The translations under genes and the position numbers were made by a program. The notes below the pieces were generated by a model, which did not search any database, had not been told where the DNA came from, and saw only the letters and a list, made by a program, of their open reading frames with translations. Shown one piece after another: positions 1 to 7,350 of a DNA stretch of 20,133 nt. The first letter of the stretch is position 1. Every line of letters starts with the position of its first letter. Source of the DNA: a virus; the IMG/VR virus record IMGVR_UViG_3300045019_000156, positions 1 through 20,133 of that record, one strand, 5' to 3'.

Positions 1-381
1 CTATTCCGGGGAATGTCGCGGTTCGGGGCAGGGATAGGCAATGGTTAAGGCGCCGCCCAGCGCGATATCCATGGACTCGGCGTCGAGAAGGTTGGGCGTC
101 TTGGTTTGGCGAGCGGTACGGACCATGCGGATATAGGCCGCGCGGACTTCAAGCGGGGCGAGGTAGTCCGGCAGGCAGAACGGCGCGTCAAGCGCCCCGC
201 CCGCTGCGCGTGCCCCGTGCGTGTAGCCTGCGACGTAGAGCGAGCACAGCGTGTCGGGGATGGTGCCGGGCTTCGCCGTGCACCACTCGTAGAGGTCTCG
301 TCCGGTGAACTTGCTTTCTGCCGCTCCGGCGGGCTGGACATGAAACAGCGTAAGTGCTGCTGCGAACATCGCCCAGCGCAT
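1..381 (-). CDS. Secreted Rap1a/Tai-like immunity-family protein
   Basis: A 126-residue protein with a clear signal peptide: a positively charged start, a hydrophobic stretch at residues 4-15 and a likely cleavage after the Ala-Gly-Ala-Ala segment near residue 21. The mature part has four cysteines (C34, C46, C69, C118) and the pattern Cys-x11-Cys-x2-Tyr-Val-x-Gly-Tyr-x2-Gly, which I recognise from the Rap1a/Tai family. Founding members of that family are periplasmic immunity proteins against type VI secreted peptidoglycan amidases. The start codon overlaps the integrase stop (TGATG), so it is the last visible gene of the leftward operon and phage cargo, not a host flank. Inferred role: envelope protection of the lysogen, or exclusion of competing phages or bacteria. 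Family membership is fairly secure; the role is a guess. Confidence 0.75.
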   Translation of the reverse strand: MRWAMFAAALTLFHVQPAGAAESKFTGRDLYEWCTAKPGTIPDTLCSLYVAGYTHGARAAGGALDAPFCLPDYLAPLEVRAAYIRMVRTARQTKTPNLLDAESMDIALGGALTIAYPCPEPRHSPE

Positions 382-1532
382 CAGCGGCCCTTCCGGTTCT
401 TCGCCCTTGGGGGCGGCGCAGAGGCCGCCTCGACGGCTTCCAGAGCCGCCAGCACGTCCTCGTCCATCGCGTGCACGTAACGGTTCGTGGATCGGGGATC
501 TAGGTGTCCTAGAAGGCGTTGGGTCGCCTTCACGTTCTTTCCCGCCCGCTGGGCCATGGTGCCGGCGTGGTGGCGGGCGCCGTGGATCACGCGGCCCTGT
601 CTGATGCCGGCGCGCCGCGACGAGCTGCGCAGCCGCGCCTGAAGGCCGTAGTAGGGGATTTCGACGAGGCGGGGCGGGTCGCCTTCCTTCTTCGGCGGCG
701 CCTCCTCGTACCAGATGGTTTCGAGCTTGGCGGCCTGAGCGCGGCCGACGCGCGCCGCGATCTCCTGCGCGTCCTCGTCGAGAAGCGGGATTGTGTGCGG
801 CACGTCGAGCTTGCGACCCTTCATCCAGGCGAGGCGAGGGCCCTCCGGCTCGAAGGCGTGCAGGGGGAAGAACAACTCGCCGAGGCGCAGGCCGTAGCGC
901 ATCAGGAGCCGCAGCGCGAGCCGGGTGGTTGGGTCAGCCTCGTCCGCCCACGCCTCGCGCTCGGCGCGGCTGTAGACGCGAACGGTCTCACGCGGCACGG
1001 GCAAGGCCAGATCGCCCCACGCGATCTCCGGTAGGCCCTTGGCGTCCCAATGGGTGCGCGCGCGGCGCAGGATCGGGCGAAGGGTCTGGATCACGTCGCG
1101 GTTCACGGTCGCGTTCGACGGGGTGTACTCTTTGGCCTTCTTGATCGTGCCGTCGCGCATGATGCGGTCTGGCCCTCTTTTGAAGGTTTGGCCTCGCCGC
1201 TTCTGCATCGCCTCGGAGACAACGCCGGTGGTGATGTCCGCCAGGCGCATAGTCTTGGGGATGAGCTTGAGGAGGTTGTCTAGACGACGCTCTGTGTCGA
1301 CGGCGTCGCCGCGGTCCTTGGCGTGCTCCAGCCAATACTTGCCGGCCGCCTGGTCCAAGGTGAACTGCGAGGCTTCGCCCAGCCGACCCTCTGCGGCGTC
1401 GAGGCGCAACTTGCGCTCTACTGCCTCGGCAGCGCGGCGCGTCTGTTGGCCCGTGGAGCCATGATACCGGCGTCCCTTATAGACGAAATCATACTGCCAG
1501 AAGCGGCTTTTCGCGGGCTTGTAGACGGTCAT
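381..1532 (-). CDS. int: Tyrosine recombinase / phage integrase
   Basis: Site-specific tyrosine integrase of 383 residues that would insert and excise the element. The catalytic set is visible: R216 in YGLRLGEL, a likely beta-hairpin lysine near 238-241, H317 and R320 in the HGAR motif, H343 in LLGH, and the nucleophile Y352 in NRYVH. Residues 1-50 look like an N-terminal arm-binding domain and about 55-165 like the core-binding domain. An upstream in-frame extension to 1730 exists, but the ATG at 1532 is chosen because it overlaps the preceding stop as ATGA and the extension has the composition of an out-of-frame shadow of that gene. It shares a transcript with the excisionase-like gene at 1953-2318. 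All key residues are present, so it looks functional. Confidence 0.93.
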   Translation of the reverse strand: MTVYKPAKSRFWQYDFVYKGRRYHGSTGQQTRRAAEAVERKLRLDAAEGRLGEASQFTLDQAAGKYWLEHAKDRGDAVDTERRLDNLLKLIPKTMRLADITTGVVSEAMQKRRGQTFKRGPDRIMRDGTIKKAKEYTPSNATVNRDVIQTLRPILRRARTHWDAKGLPEIAWGDLALPVPRETVRVYSRAEREAWADEADPTTRLALRLLMRYGLRLGELFFPLHAFEPEGPRLAWMKGRKLDVPHTIPLLDEDAQEIAARVGRAQAAKLETIWYEEAPPKKEGDPPRLVEIPYYGLQARLRSSSRRAGIRQGRVIHGARHHAGTMAQRAGKNVKATQRLLGHLDPRSTNRYVHAMDEDVLAALEAVEAASAPPPRAKNRKGR

Positions 1533-2011
1533 CGCGCCGTCCAGTTCGCGAGGACAAGCCGAAGTTCCTCGCGCGTCCCATCGCGCTTGAGAGCATTGGC
1601 GCGGTGGGAGATTACGCGGGTGTTTTCGCGGGTATAGCCGCCGCTGTTGTCGATGCGGTCGAGGGACGGGGCGCCAGGCTGAACGCTTTGCCCAGACTCG
1701 ACCACAATAGGGATGCCGAGGACGGGGCAAACGGCGGGAATGACGACGTCGGCGAGTTCAATCGTGAACTCCAGGCCGCGCTTGACGGCCCGAATTTTGG
1801 CCGTCCGCCACAGGTAGAGAGCACGACGCTTCACCCGATCCTGTCGCGTCCACTCCTTCTGATATGCGCGAATGTCTTCCCGCCGCGCTGCGGCGCGCGC
1901 CCGAGCACGGGCCTTGAGGCGGTCGCGGTTGGCCGCATAGTAGGCGCGGCTCCTAGCGCGCTCTTCCTCGCGGTCGCGCTGATAGATGGCGGCCCGGTCC
2001 CGCGGCATCAC
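1529..2011 (-). CDS. Endonuclease-like phage protein with Arg-rich N-terminus
   Basis: A 160-residue protein. The first 75 residues are strongly basic and helical (repeated Arg/Ala/Tyr), which suggests nucleic-acid binding. The C-terminal half contains CPVLGIPI followed by a SLDRIDNSGGYTREN segment and ISHRANALK. The D-R-I-D...G-Y-T-x-x-N signature is typical of small HNH/endonuclease VII-like proteins of phages. Only one cysteine of a zinc site is visible, so nuclease activity is uncertain. The start overlaps the upstream excisionase-like gene by 59 nt, and an alternative ATG lies one codon downstream at 2008. It is coupled to the integrase by ATGA. It could instead be a non-catalytic DNA-binding accessory of integration. 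Confidence 0.6.
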   Translation of the reverse strand: MMPRDRAAIYQRDREEERARSRAYYAANRDRLKARARARAAARREDIRAYQKEWTRQDRVKRRALYLWRTAKIRAVKRGLEFTIELADVVIPAVCPVLGIPIVVESGQSVQPGAPSLDRIDNSGGYTRENTRVISHRANALKRDGTREELRLVLANWTAR

Positions 2012-2318
2012 GCTTCCCCTTCATGTCGCTGAAGGAGACGACCTTTGCTGATCGGGTGGCGGCCTTCTTCGGCGCTGGGGGCGGACACGAAGCCTTATGC
2101 TCCTCAGTGAGATAGGCGCGAAGGTCGCGCTCGGTGTAGGCCCGACGCTTGCCCCGCGGAACCCATCGGATGACGTTGCTATCAGAGAGGGCCGCCAGGG
2201 TCTTCGCGTCAAGTCCGAGCAGATCGGCTGCGGCTGTCGCGGTGATCGTGGCGCCGTCGGCGAAGGCGTCGTCAAACAGGCGCTCGGTCGCCGGCCCCAG
2301 GTAGAGCGCTTCACCCAT
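1953..2318 (-). CDS. Excisionase-like helix-turn-helix protein
   Basis: A 121-residue protein with a MerR/excisionase-type HTH at about residues 22-75: a turn with TAAADLLGLDAKTLAAL, then a wing ending in RRAYTERDLRAYL. This pattern is common in phage Xis proteins and HTH_17-type DNA-binding domains. The C-terminal tail is basic and proline-rich. The longer in-frame ORF to 2408 is rejected as the start because the ATG at 2318 overlaps the preceding stop by 8 nt in a chain of overlapping genes, and the extra residues look like shadow sequence. Its place just ahead of the integrase supports a recombination directionality role. A general transcription regulator is the alternative. Confidence 0.65.
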   Translation of the reverse strand: MGEALYLGPATERLFDDAFADGATITATAAADLLGLDAKTLAALSDSNVIRWVPRGKRRAYTERDLRAYLTEEHKASCPPPAPKKAATRSAKVVSFSDMKGKRDAAGPGRHLSARPRGRAR

Positions 2319-2466
2319 TGAGGGCGTCCTTGTGCTGGAGGGCGAGACAGCGTTTGCAGGTGACGCCCGCGATGCCGTAACGCCAGTACAGTCTGAACGA
2401 CACCTCACGCCCGCATACGGACCGCACGCCGACCGGCGCGTGATGGACGACGAATTGCCTAGCCAT
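2311..2466 (-). CDS. Small Cys-containing protein, unknown
   Basis: A 51-residue protein of unknown function. It contains a single cysteine (VCGREV) followed later by a CKRC pair, so a small zinc site with one further ligand (possibly the N-terminal HH) is possible. The ATG at 2466 is preferred over the upstream ATG at 2499 because an excellent AAGGAGG lies 8 nt before it and the start overlaps the preceding stop. It lies between the 106-residue unknown and the excisionase-like gene, with an 8-nt overlap on the latter. Confidence 0.6.
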   Translation of the reverse strand: MARQFVVHHAPVGVRSVCGREVSFRLYWRYGIAGVTCKRCLALQHKDALNG

Positions 2467-2779
2467 CTCCCCGGCCTCCTTGAGATAGGGCGGCGTCAAT
2501 GGCAGCGTCGGCGTCTTCCTCAGTGAGGATCAGGTTTTCGGGGACCTGGCCGATGAACAGGCCCGGCGGCAAGTGATCAGGCGGTCCAGCATCGCGGTTG
2601 CGCAGGTGGCGATAACGGTCGGAATCGACCTCCAGCGCGCAGATGAGGTCCGTCGCGGCGAACATCATCACCTCGCCGAGCCGCATGGTTTCCTCGATCT
2701 GGTCGAGGGTGTCCTGGCTCCACGCCCGACACGCGGCCTCCCAGGCGCGGCGGGCTTCGGTTACGTCCTTACCCGCCAC
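2459..2779 (-). CDS. Hypothetical acidic protein, GTG start
   Basis: A 106-residue acidic, mostly helical protein that I do not recognise. The open frame extends to 3076, but everything upstream of 2779 is the shadow of the deoxyribosyltransferase-like gene. GTG at 2779 is chosen because a GGAGG (2786-2790 on the opposite strand) sits 6 nt upstream and the resulting overlap with the previous gene is 11 nt, matching the operon's style. The sequence includes an amphipathic segment around TLDQIEETMRLGEV and ends in a D/E-rich stretch. No domain can be assigned. Confidence 0.7.
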   Translation of the reverse strand: MAGKDVTEARRAWEAACRAWSQDTLDQIEETMRLGEVMMFAATDLICALEVDSDRYRHLRNRDAGPPDHLPPGLFIGQVPENLILTEEDADAAIDAALSQGGRGDG

Positions 2780-3233
2780 GTCCGGCCTCCAGGGCCTTGC
2801 GGCGGGCTTCGCCCCAATCGAAGGCGCGATATCGCTGCTCGCAGCCGGCGGGGCCGGTGCGCAGGTTGTAGACCGTGGGCTCGCCCCGGTAGGCGTAATA
2901 CACGCGCTTGCCGGCCGCCCTGGCGTGAGCGATCTCGCGACGGGTCGAATCTCCGATATAGCCGCCGGGGTTGATGACCACGATGGCGTGCGACGCGTCG
3001 ATCTTGGCCAGGTGGACCTTATCGAGCCTCGCCTTCTCTTCGTCGGTGAAGCTGTCGCCGCTATGGCCGAAGCCACTCACCGAGTAGACGAGGAAGCCCG
3101 CCAGCGTCAGCCGCTTGTTCCACAGCTCGAACTCATCCTTGAACCGAGTGGACCCGCAAAGGGTCAGGCGCGCGATCTCCTGATGGCCGACGTAGAACTG
3201 GGGCAGCGGTTCGTCCCGCAGCTTATCGGACAT
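2769..3233 (-). CDS. Nucleoside 2-deoxyribosyltransferase-like (DUF4406-type) protein
   Basis: A 154-residue protein with the fold signature of small nucleoside deoxyribosyltransferase-like proteins: an opening strand LTLCGSTRF (about residues 23-31), a central strand and loop HAIVVINPGGYIG followed by DSTRREIAHA, and then a strand GKRVYYAY. The conserved GYIG-x-S/T-x3-E-I element is typical of the family, whose members bind nucleosides or nucleotides and can cleave N-glycosidic bonds. Many phage copies have no proven substrate. A GGAGG 5 nt before the ATG supports the start, which overlaps the preceding gene by 11 nt. Inferred role: nucleotide salvage, or modification of nucleotide signals during infection. 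Confidence 0.65.
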   Translation of the reverse strand: MSDKLRDEPLPQFYVGHQEIARLTLCGSTRFKDEFELWNKRLTLAGFLVYSVSGFGHSGDSFTDEEKARLDKVHLAKIDASHAIVVINPGGYIGDSTRREIAHARAAGKRVYYAYRGEPTVYNLRTGPAGCEQRYRAFDWGEARRKALEAGRGG

Positions 3234-3579
3234 CTTCGCCTCCGGTGGCTAGGGCCAGGGCGGCGCGGTAGGCGGCCTCAGCGGCCTCGCGAGTGGTGAA
3301 TACGGATACTTCCCACTCTTCCGGGCCTGACTCCGTCCAGCTTATCGGCAGGTTGACCGCATAGATGTTGGGGAGCGCCTGTAGGCGCCCGACATCGACG
3401 ATCCGGCCGGTGTAGTCGAAATTAAGGTCGGTCTGTTCGGATACGCCGGCAAGGTCATGATGCGTGACGCACCAATCGTCCCGGTCGTACATGAAGTCGG
3501 CCTCCGACAAGAGGCGACGCTCTTCGGCAGAAACCGATGGCAGGTGCTTCCCGCCTTCTGTGGGGATGGGGGAGGTCAT
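3223..3579 (-). CDS. Hypothetical protein
   Basis: A 118-residue soluble protein of unknown function. It is rich in Asp, Glu and Tyr, with a predicted mix of strands (NIYAVNLPISWT, EEWEVSVFTT) and an alanine-rich C-terminal helix (REAAEAAYRAALALA). No signal peptide or membrane segment is visible. The start overlaps the upstream stop as ATGA, so it is translationally coupled within the leftward operon. Confidence 0.7.
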   Translation of the reverse strand: MTSPIPTEGGKHLPSVSAEERRLLSEADFMYDRDDWCVTHHDLAGVSEQTDLNFDYTGRIVDVGRLQALPNIYAVNLPISWTESGPEEWEVSVFTTREAAEAAYRAALALATGGEDVR

Positions 3580-3806
3580 TGGGAGGCCTCCGCGAGCTTC
3601 ACGCCGAAGAACTCGGGGTCTTCGTTCCAGTAGGAGAAGACCTCCCCGTATTCGAGGCCGAGACGGTCGTGGATCAGCGCCCAGTGCGCGCCGTCCGGTA
3701 GGTCGAGAGCATCGACCTCAGCCATCACGTCGCGGACGTGTTCTTTGGTCGGGCGACGTGCAAGCCGCTCGCGCTCCCGGCGCGCAAGCCAAACGGCGCG
3801 GGTCAT
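3576..3806 (-). CDS. Hypothetical small protein
   Basis: A 76-residue protein that I do not recognise. The N-terminal third is basic (ARRERERLARRP) and the rest acidic with several aromatic residues (HWALIHDRLGLEYGEVFSYW). Either the ATG at 3806 or the GTG one codon upstream at 3809 could start it; an AAGGA lies 6-9 nt before them. About 45 nt separate it from the upstream gene, one of the few gaps in this operon. Confidence 0.65.
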   Translation of the reverse strand: MTRAVWLARRERERLARRPTKEHVRDVMAEVDALDLPDGAHWALIHDRLGLEYGEVFSYWNEDPEFFGVKLAEASQ

Positions 3807-3851
3807 CACGACACGTCCTTTCTGTTCTCTTGGGCCTGGGATTGGAGGGCT

Positions 3852-4046
3852 CTACGCATTGCGGGCTTCCTCCATCATGTTGTTGAAGTCCCGCGCCGCC
3901 TCGTGGGTCAGCAGCAGGGCGGGCTTGCCGCGCTGATGGATCACGACGCCTTCGGGCGTGCTCTCCAGCCGGTCGCTCTTGCCCAGGCGAAGCGGCGCGA
4001 GCGCGTTCAGCATGTCGGCCGCCATTTCGATCAGAGGGTTTTTCAC
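3852..4046 (-). CDS. Hypothetical 64-aa protein, GTG start
   Basis: A 64-residue protein starting with GTG in a GTGA overlap with the preceding HNH-like gene. The open frame continues upstream to 4262, but that part is an arginine- and proline-rich shadow, so the overlap start is preferred. The sequence has a short hydrophobic helix near the start (IEMAADMLNALAPL) and a strand-turn-strand EGVVIHQRGKPALLLT followed by a helix with Asn and Met. The middle strand pair resembles small DNA-binding or antitoxin-like folds, but this is too weak to name. Confidence 0.6.
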   Translation of the reverse strand: MKNPLIEMAADMLNALAPLRLGKSDRLESTPEGVVIHQRGKPALLLTHEAARDFNNMMEEARNA

Positions 4047-4582
4047 GTGCGCCTCGTCGGGATGAACCGGCGCTGCACGGCGTGACCGTCGGCGTCGGCG
4101 CGGTAGGCTTGATGGAGCGCGGCGCAGTAGTCGGCCGCGTCGATTTCGAGGCGAGCCCAGAACTTGCGTTGGCCCTTGTCGCAGGCGTTCGGCGCAAGCT
4201 GGTGATGCCAGCGGCAGAGCGGGCAGGAATGGCGGTCGTGGGCCTTCCTGCCGGCCTTCCAACCGTCGATGCGCTGGTGGGCTACCTCGATATGGTTCGG
4301 CTCGCCTTTCAGGGTGGCCGGCGACGGCGCCCCTTCGATCTCGCAGGCGATGCAGACGAGCCCGCTGGCGTGCTGCCAGGCCATGTAAGCCGGGTCGGCC
4401 TCATGCCCGCCCTTGGGCTTGCTGCGGCCGTGCTGGACGCGCTCGGCGCGGGGAGAACGGGCCGCCTGGCGCTGGGCGCGGGCGATCTTCCGGGCCTCGA
4501 CGTCGGGGCGCTCCAGTTCGCGCACCCGGCGCCGGGCCTCGGCCAGGGCGTCCCGCCGCTCCTTGTCGTGGCGAAGACCCAT
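4043..4582 (-). CDS. HNH/treble-clef nuclease-like protein
   Basis: A 179-residue protein with a basic, coiled N-terminal region (residues 1-60) and a cysteine/histidine-rich core: CIAC, then NHIEVAH, then HSCPLCRWHHQ. Paired CxxC motifs around a conserved H-x-E-x-x-H and a terminal C-R-W-H-H are typical of treble-clef HNH proteins in phage recombination and replication modules (the DUF968/Ref-like group). Its position two genes downstream of the exonuclease/annealase pair in transcription order fits processing of recombination intermediates. The start ATG directly abuts the upstream TAG stop. Metal binding is likely; the nuclease assignment is inference. Confidence 0.6.
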   Translation of the reverse strand: MGLRHDKERRDALAEARRRVRELERPDVEARKIARAQRQAARSPRAERVQHGRSKPKGGHEADPAYMAWQHASGLVCIACEIEGAPSPATLKGEPNHIEVAHQRIDGWKAGRKAHDRHSCPLCRWHHQLAPNACDKGQRKFWARLEIDAADYCAALHQAYRADADGHAVQRRFIPTRRT

Positions 4583-5098
4583 CTACGCGGCCTCCTGCTG
4601 GCGGCTGAGCGTCTGGGGATCTACCCCGATCATCTTCGCAAGGACGCCGAACACCGCGTCCTTGCTCTCCTGAAACTCCCGCCGGTTCATGTGGGCGAGG
4701 TCTTGGGACCGGGCATTGAAGGCGCGCACGACGTTGTCGCGGACGATCACCAATGCGTATTCGTCCACCGGGCGCATGAACGCTGCGATGCGCTGGGCTT
4801 CGGCCTTGGACTTCGCGACGTACGATCGCTCAAGGTAGTAGCCCGCCTTGATGAGGGCGTACTTGCGAAGGTGCTCGGGGGTCGGGAAGCGCTCGGCGTC
4901 GCGCTCGTTGAGGTTCATCCACGCGTTGCGGACGACGGCGAAATATTGCCGGTGCGAGGCGGTAGACCGGGCCAGATACTCGACGAGGTCGTAACAGACG
5001 CCGACGACGAAGGTCTGCGCCGCGCGCCGGGCGAAGCGCAGCAGCGGAACCATGGCCTCGCCGTTCCAGACGAAGGCGATAGGGGCTTGGGTGCTCAT
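4583..5098 (-). CDS. Phage recombination-module protein, DUF1367-like
   Basis: A 171-residue protein starting with a strand IAFVWNGEAMVPL, followed by a helical segment with SHRQYFAVVRNAWMNL and ALIKAGYYLE. This arrangement (replace-or-modify-like N-terminus, HRQYFA, then L-x-x-AGY) recalls the DUF1367 proteins found next to recombination genes in temperate phages, although the similarity is by eye. The start overlaps the exonuclease stop as ATGA. The function is unknown; the tight coupling suggests it works with the exonuclease/annealase pair or with later DNA processing. Confidence 0.55.
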   Translation of the reverse strand: MSTQAPIAFVWNGEAMVPLLRFARRAAQTFVVGVCYDLVEYLARSTASHRQYFAVVRNAWMNLNERDAERFPTPEHLRKYALIKAGYYLERSYVAKSKAEAQRIAAFMRPVDEYALVIVRDNVVRAFNARSQDLAHMNRREFQESKDAVFGVLAKMIGVDPQTLSRQQEAA

Positions 5099-5712
5099 GC
5101 CGCGACCGCCACAACGCCGCGCTGCCGCAGCTTCTCGACCAGCGCGTCAAGATCGTCGTTGAAGCGCGCGACCTCGCCCGCAAGGTTGGCGATGTAGGCT
5201 TCGTCGCGGCGGGCGGGCTTGATATCGGGCGCTATGCCCGGCCAGAACCCGACGAAGTCGACCCACGCGCGTTCGGCGACCCAGAGCTGACCTTGCGTTT
5301 GCGCCTTATGCTCCGGCGGGATGTCGTCGCGAAGAATGGCCTCGATAAGGAGGTGGGGCATCTTCCGCTTGATTTCGGCCATGCCGTCGCTGCCGACGAG
5401 GCAGTCAGGGCTCGCGCCCACCCTGCCGTTGCGGATGAAGCCGACCTGTTGGACGTCCATGCCCTTGATGTAGGCGTAAGCGTCGCGCGCCTGGGCCTCG
5501 ACCCGCTTCCCATGCTCCATGTGGGCGTTGGAGAAGGAGTCCATGGGCTCGCCGGTGATGATCTCCCCGGCCAGCTTGAGCATGTAGGTCTTGCGGGTCT
5601 TGCCCTCGCCCTTCGCCATCACGGTCGCGAACATGCTCGCGGTGGGAATGCCCGCCCGAGCTGCGAACCATTCGGGCGAGCCCTGCGGAAAGTCGAAAAT
5701 CTGCATGGCCAT
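5095..5712 (-). CDS. YqaJ/lambda-exonuclease-family 5'-3' exonuclease
   Basis: A 205-residue alkaline-exonuclease-type nuclease that resects double-stranded ends to give 3' single strands for annealing. It opens with QGSPEWFAARAGIPTAS, the standard YqaJ beginning, and has MEHGKRVE at residues 65-72. The metal-binding triad has the exact spacing of lambda exonuclease: D103 in SPD, E113 and K115 in AEIKRK (D-x9-E-x-K). The length is normal for the family. ATG at 5712 follows a GGGAG by 8 nt; a second ATG lies two codons later at 5706. It sits 2 nt after the ERF gene, so the two form a SynExo-like recombination pair. Confidence 0.9.
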   Translation of the reverse strand: MAMQIFDFPQGSPEWFAARAGIPTASMFATVMAKGEGKTRKTYMLKLAGEIITGEPMDSFSNAHMEHGKRVEAQARDAYAYIKGMDVQQVGFIRNGRVGASPDCLVGSDGMAEIKRKMPHLLIEAILRDDIPPEHKAQTQGQLWVAERAWVDFVGFWPGIAPDIKPARRDEAYIANLAGEVARFNDDLDALVEKLRQRGVVAVAA

Positions 5713-5714
5713 GG

Positions 5715-6455
5715 TCAGGCTCCCACCCGCGCGTGGTTGAGGCGGCGGGCCTCGTCGAGGCGGTCGCGCGGCAGTTCCGCCAGGGTGTTGACGCGAAGGG
5801 CGCGAAGCAGGCGCTCGACGCTGCCGCCGACGCGCTGCACCTCGGCGACCAAGTCGGCCACCTCCGCTTCGGTGATGAACTCGACCGGCGCCGGCGGCGG
5901 GTTGCCGTCGGTGTCCTCGTCGATCAGCCGGACGTTGAAGGTCATCACCTTCGCGTACCGCTGGCCGTAGGTCATGGCCGAGCCGAAGGCGTGAACGGCG
6001 ATCTTCTCCCGCTCGTCTTCGTAGGCGTCGGCGTCGCGCGGCACGTCCCAGGGGTAGGTTTCGCTGTGCCCGCCTTCGTGCCGAACGATGCAGAGCACCC
6101 GGTAGTGACCCGCCAGCGCAGAGTCGCCGGTCGCGAAGGAGATCGACAGGCCGTGCGCCAGGATGACCGGGTCAACGGCCATGCTGACCGTCTCAAGCCG
6201 CGCGTATCGCGACATAGTCAGGTCGTTGGTCGCGTCCCGCACGACGGCGGGAATAGCCTTCTGAGCCGCGACGAACGCCGTGTTGTAGGCCGCGACCGCC
6301 TCGCGAGCGGTGAAGCGGTCGTGGGCGTCGATGACTTGGCCCAGCTTGTCGGGGCTGACGGCCGGGTTTGCCGCCAGATCGGCCAGGGTGGCCAAGAACC
6401 GGCTGTGTTCGGACATGCGCGGCTTGCGCGGCGCGCGCTTCGAGGGGGTGCTCAT
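5715..6455 (-). CDS. erf: ERF-family single-strand annealing recombinase
   Basis: A 246-residue protein of the ERF superfamily (P22 Erf-like), which anneals complementary single strands and helps phage DNA recombine or circularise. The core covers about residues 20-180: a helical start (KLGQVIDAHD, AYNTAFVAAQKAIP), the strand RYARLETVSMAVDPVILAHG, and the hallmark end GSAMTYGQRYAKVMTFNVRLIDEDTDG. The C-terminal part is helical and ends in Arg-rich sequence. The longer frame to 6548 is rejected: ATG at 6455 has a GAGGT about 5 nt upstream and the extra residues are shadow-like. It is partnered with the adjacent YqaJ exonuclease. No single-strand-binding protein gene was recognised nearby. Confidence 0.88.
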   Translation of the reverse strand: MSTPSKRAPRKPRMSEHSRFLATLADLAANPAVSPDKLGQVIDAHDRFTAREAVAAYNTAFVAAQKAIPAVVRDATNDLTMSRYARLETVSMAVDPVILAHGLSISFATGDSALAGHYRVLCIVRHEGGHSETYPWDVPRDADAYEDEREKIAVHAFGSAMTYGQRYAKVMTFNVRLIDEDTDGNPPPAPVEFITEAEVADLVAEVQRVGGSVERLLRALRVNTLAELPRDRLDEARRLNHARVGA

Positions 6456-6463
6456 AGGCGACC

Positions 6464-6622
6464 TCAGAAGATGTGGGACAGGAAAAGCGGGACGCCGAGG
6501 AGCACGCCGTAAACGGCGGTGATCTTGAGGAGCTCGAGGAGCGCCCACAGGGTGGTGTTACGACGCTGGTCGGCGGCAAGTTCGTCCTGCCAGACCTCGT
6601 ATTCGGTGCGGACGCGGCTCAT
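6464..6622 (-). CDS. Small membrane protein
   Basis: A 52-residue protein with a polar N-terminal half (MSRVRTEYEVWQDELAADQ) and one strong C-terminal transmembrane segment at about residues 26-48 (LWALLELLKITAVYGVLLG and following). The ATG overlaps the previous stop as ATGA, which fixes the start against a longer in-frame ORF to 6775. An early-operon single-pass protein of this size could act in exclusion or host-membrane modulation. Nothing identifies it as a holin and it is far from the lysis genes. Confidence 0.65.
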   Translation of the reverse strand: MSRVRTEYEVWQDELAADQRRNTTLWALLELLKITAVYGVLLGVPLFLSHIF

Positions 6623-6849
6623 TGAATGGCCTCGTCGACATTCGACTCGACGTCTTCCAGCGCGCCCGCAGCCTCTTCGAGCGCGTTGGCCGCCTCGTCG
6701 AGGCGCTGGCCGAGCTCCGACTCCTGCAAGCCCAGCGAGAGGTTGTCGAACGCCGCGCGCTCCTCCTCTCCGCACATGGAGATGATTTCCCTGGCCTCCG
6801 AAAGGAGGTCCAGGGCGCGACGTAGTTCCTTCCGGCGAGCCGCGTTCAT
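6619..6849 (-). CDS. Hypothetical acidic coiled-coil protein
   Basis: A 76-residue acidic protein that is almost entirely helical. The C-terminal half, with repeated LDEAANALEEAAGALEDVE-type heptads, is a likely coiled coil. It starts in a TAATG overlap with the upstream gene and ends in an ATGA overlap with the small membrane protein. The function is unknown. Confidence 0.68.
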   Translation of the reverse strand: MNAARRKELRRALDLLSEAREIISMCGEEERAAFDNLSLGLQESELGQRLDEAANALEEAAGALEDVESNVDEAIQ

Positions 6850-7322
6850 TACGCGGCCCGCTGGACGGGGAGCATCAGCAACTCGGCCAGGGCGCGGCGC
6901 GCTTCCACGCCGTCCTCGCCGATGACGCCCGCGAGCGCTTCCAGGGCCACGCCGACCTCATGCGTGCAGATTGGGCGGTTTTCGTCGGCGAAGCCGCGAG
7001 CGTAGGCCTTGCGGGCGAGTTCGGCCTCGTAGGCGTAGACGTCGGCCCGCTGAATGTTGGCGATGGCCGTCATGAACCGGCCGCGCGACGACGCCGCAAA
7101 GCGCTGGCTGATCGTCATGGCGCGCTCAGCGGCAGCTTTGATCTCGTCTTCGGTGCGGGGCTCGTAGAGGCCGCCGGTCAGGCCGCTCCAGGCGACGCCG
7201 CGACCGCGACGGGCGAGGTCTTCGTTGTGCTCGGCTCGGGCCGCTTCCTTGGCGCGCTCCCGGGCCAGGAAGTGGGTCTCAAAGGGGATGGGGTCGTTCG
7301 CCGGGGTGGGCGGGATATGCAT
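6849..7322 (-). CDS. First gene of the leftward early operon, hypothetical
   Basis: A 157-residue hydrophilic, helical protein with no recognised domain. Notable segments are the proline-rich start (MHIPPTPANDPIPFE), a basic stretch of alternating Arg and Ala around residues 20-50, and a C-terminal helical region ending in LAELLMLPVQRAA. The in-frame extension to 7529 is rejected because it runs through the operators and promoter. ATG at 7322 has a GGAGGG about 7 nt upstream and lies roughly 22 nt from the predicted transcription start. As the first gene after a repressor-controlled promoter it is the analogue of the first N-side gene of lambdoid phages, but it shows no antiterminator-like arginine motif that I would trust. 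Confidence 0.72.
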   Translation of the reverse strand: MHIPPTPANDPIPFETHFLARERAKEAARAEHNEDLARRGRGVAWSGLTGGLYEPRTEDEIKAAAERAMTISQRFAASSRGRFMTAIANIQRADVYAYEAELARKAYARGFADENRPICTHEVGVALEALAGVIGEDGVEARRALAELLMLPVQRAA

Positions 7323-7350
7323 GGGGTGTCCCTCCGTTGGGGTAGGAGCG

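Noticed and set aside
6464-6622. Small membrane protein as a holin
   Set aside because: It is in the early leftward operon, far from the endolysin and spanin, and has a single C-terminal segment; nothing else supports a lysis role.
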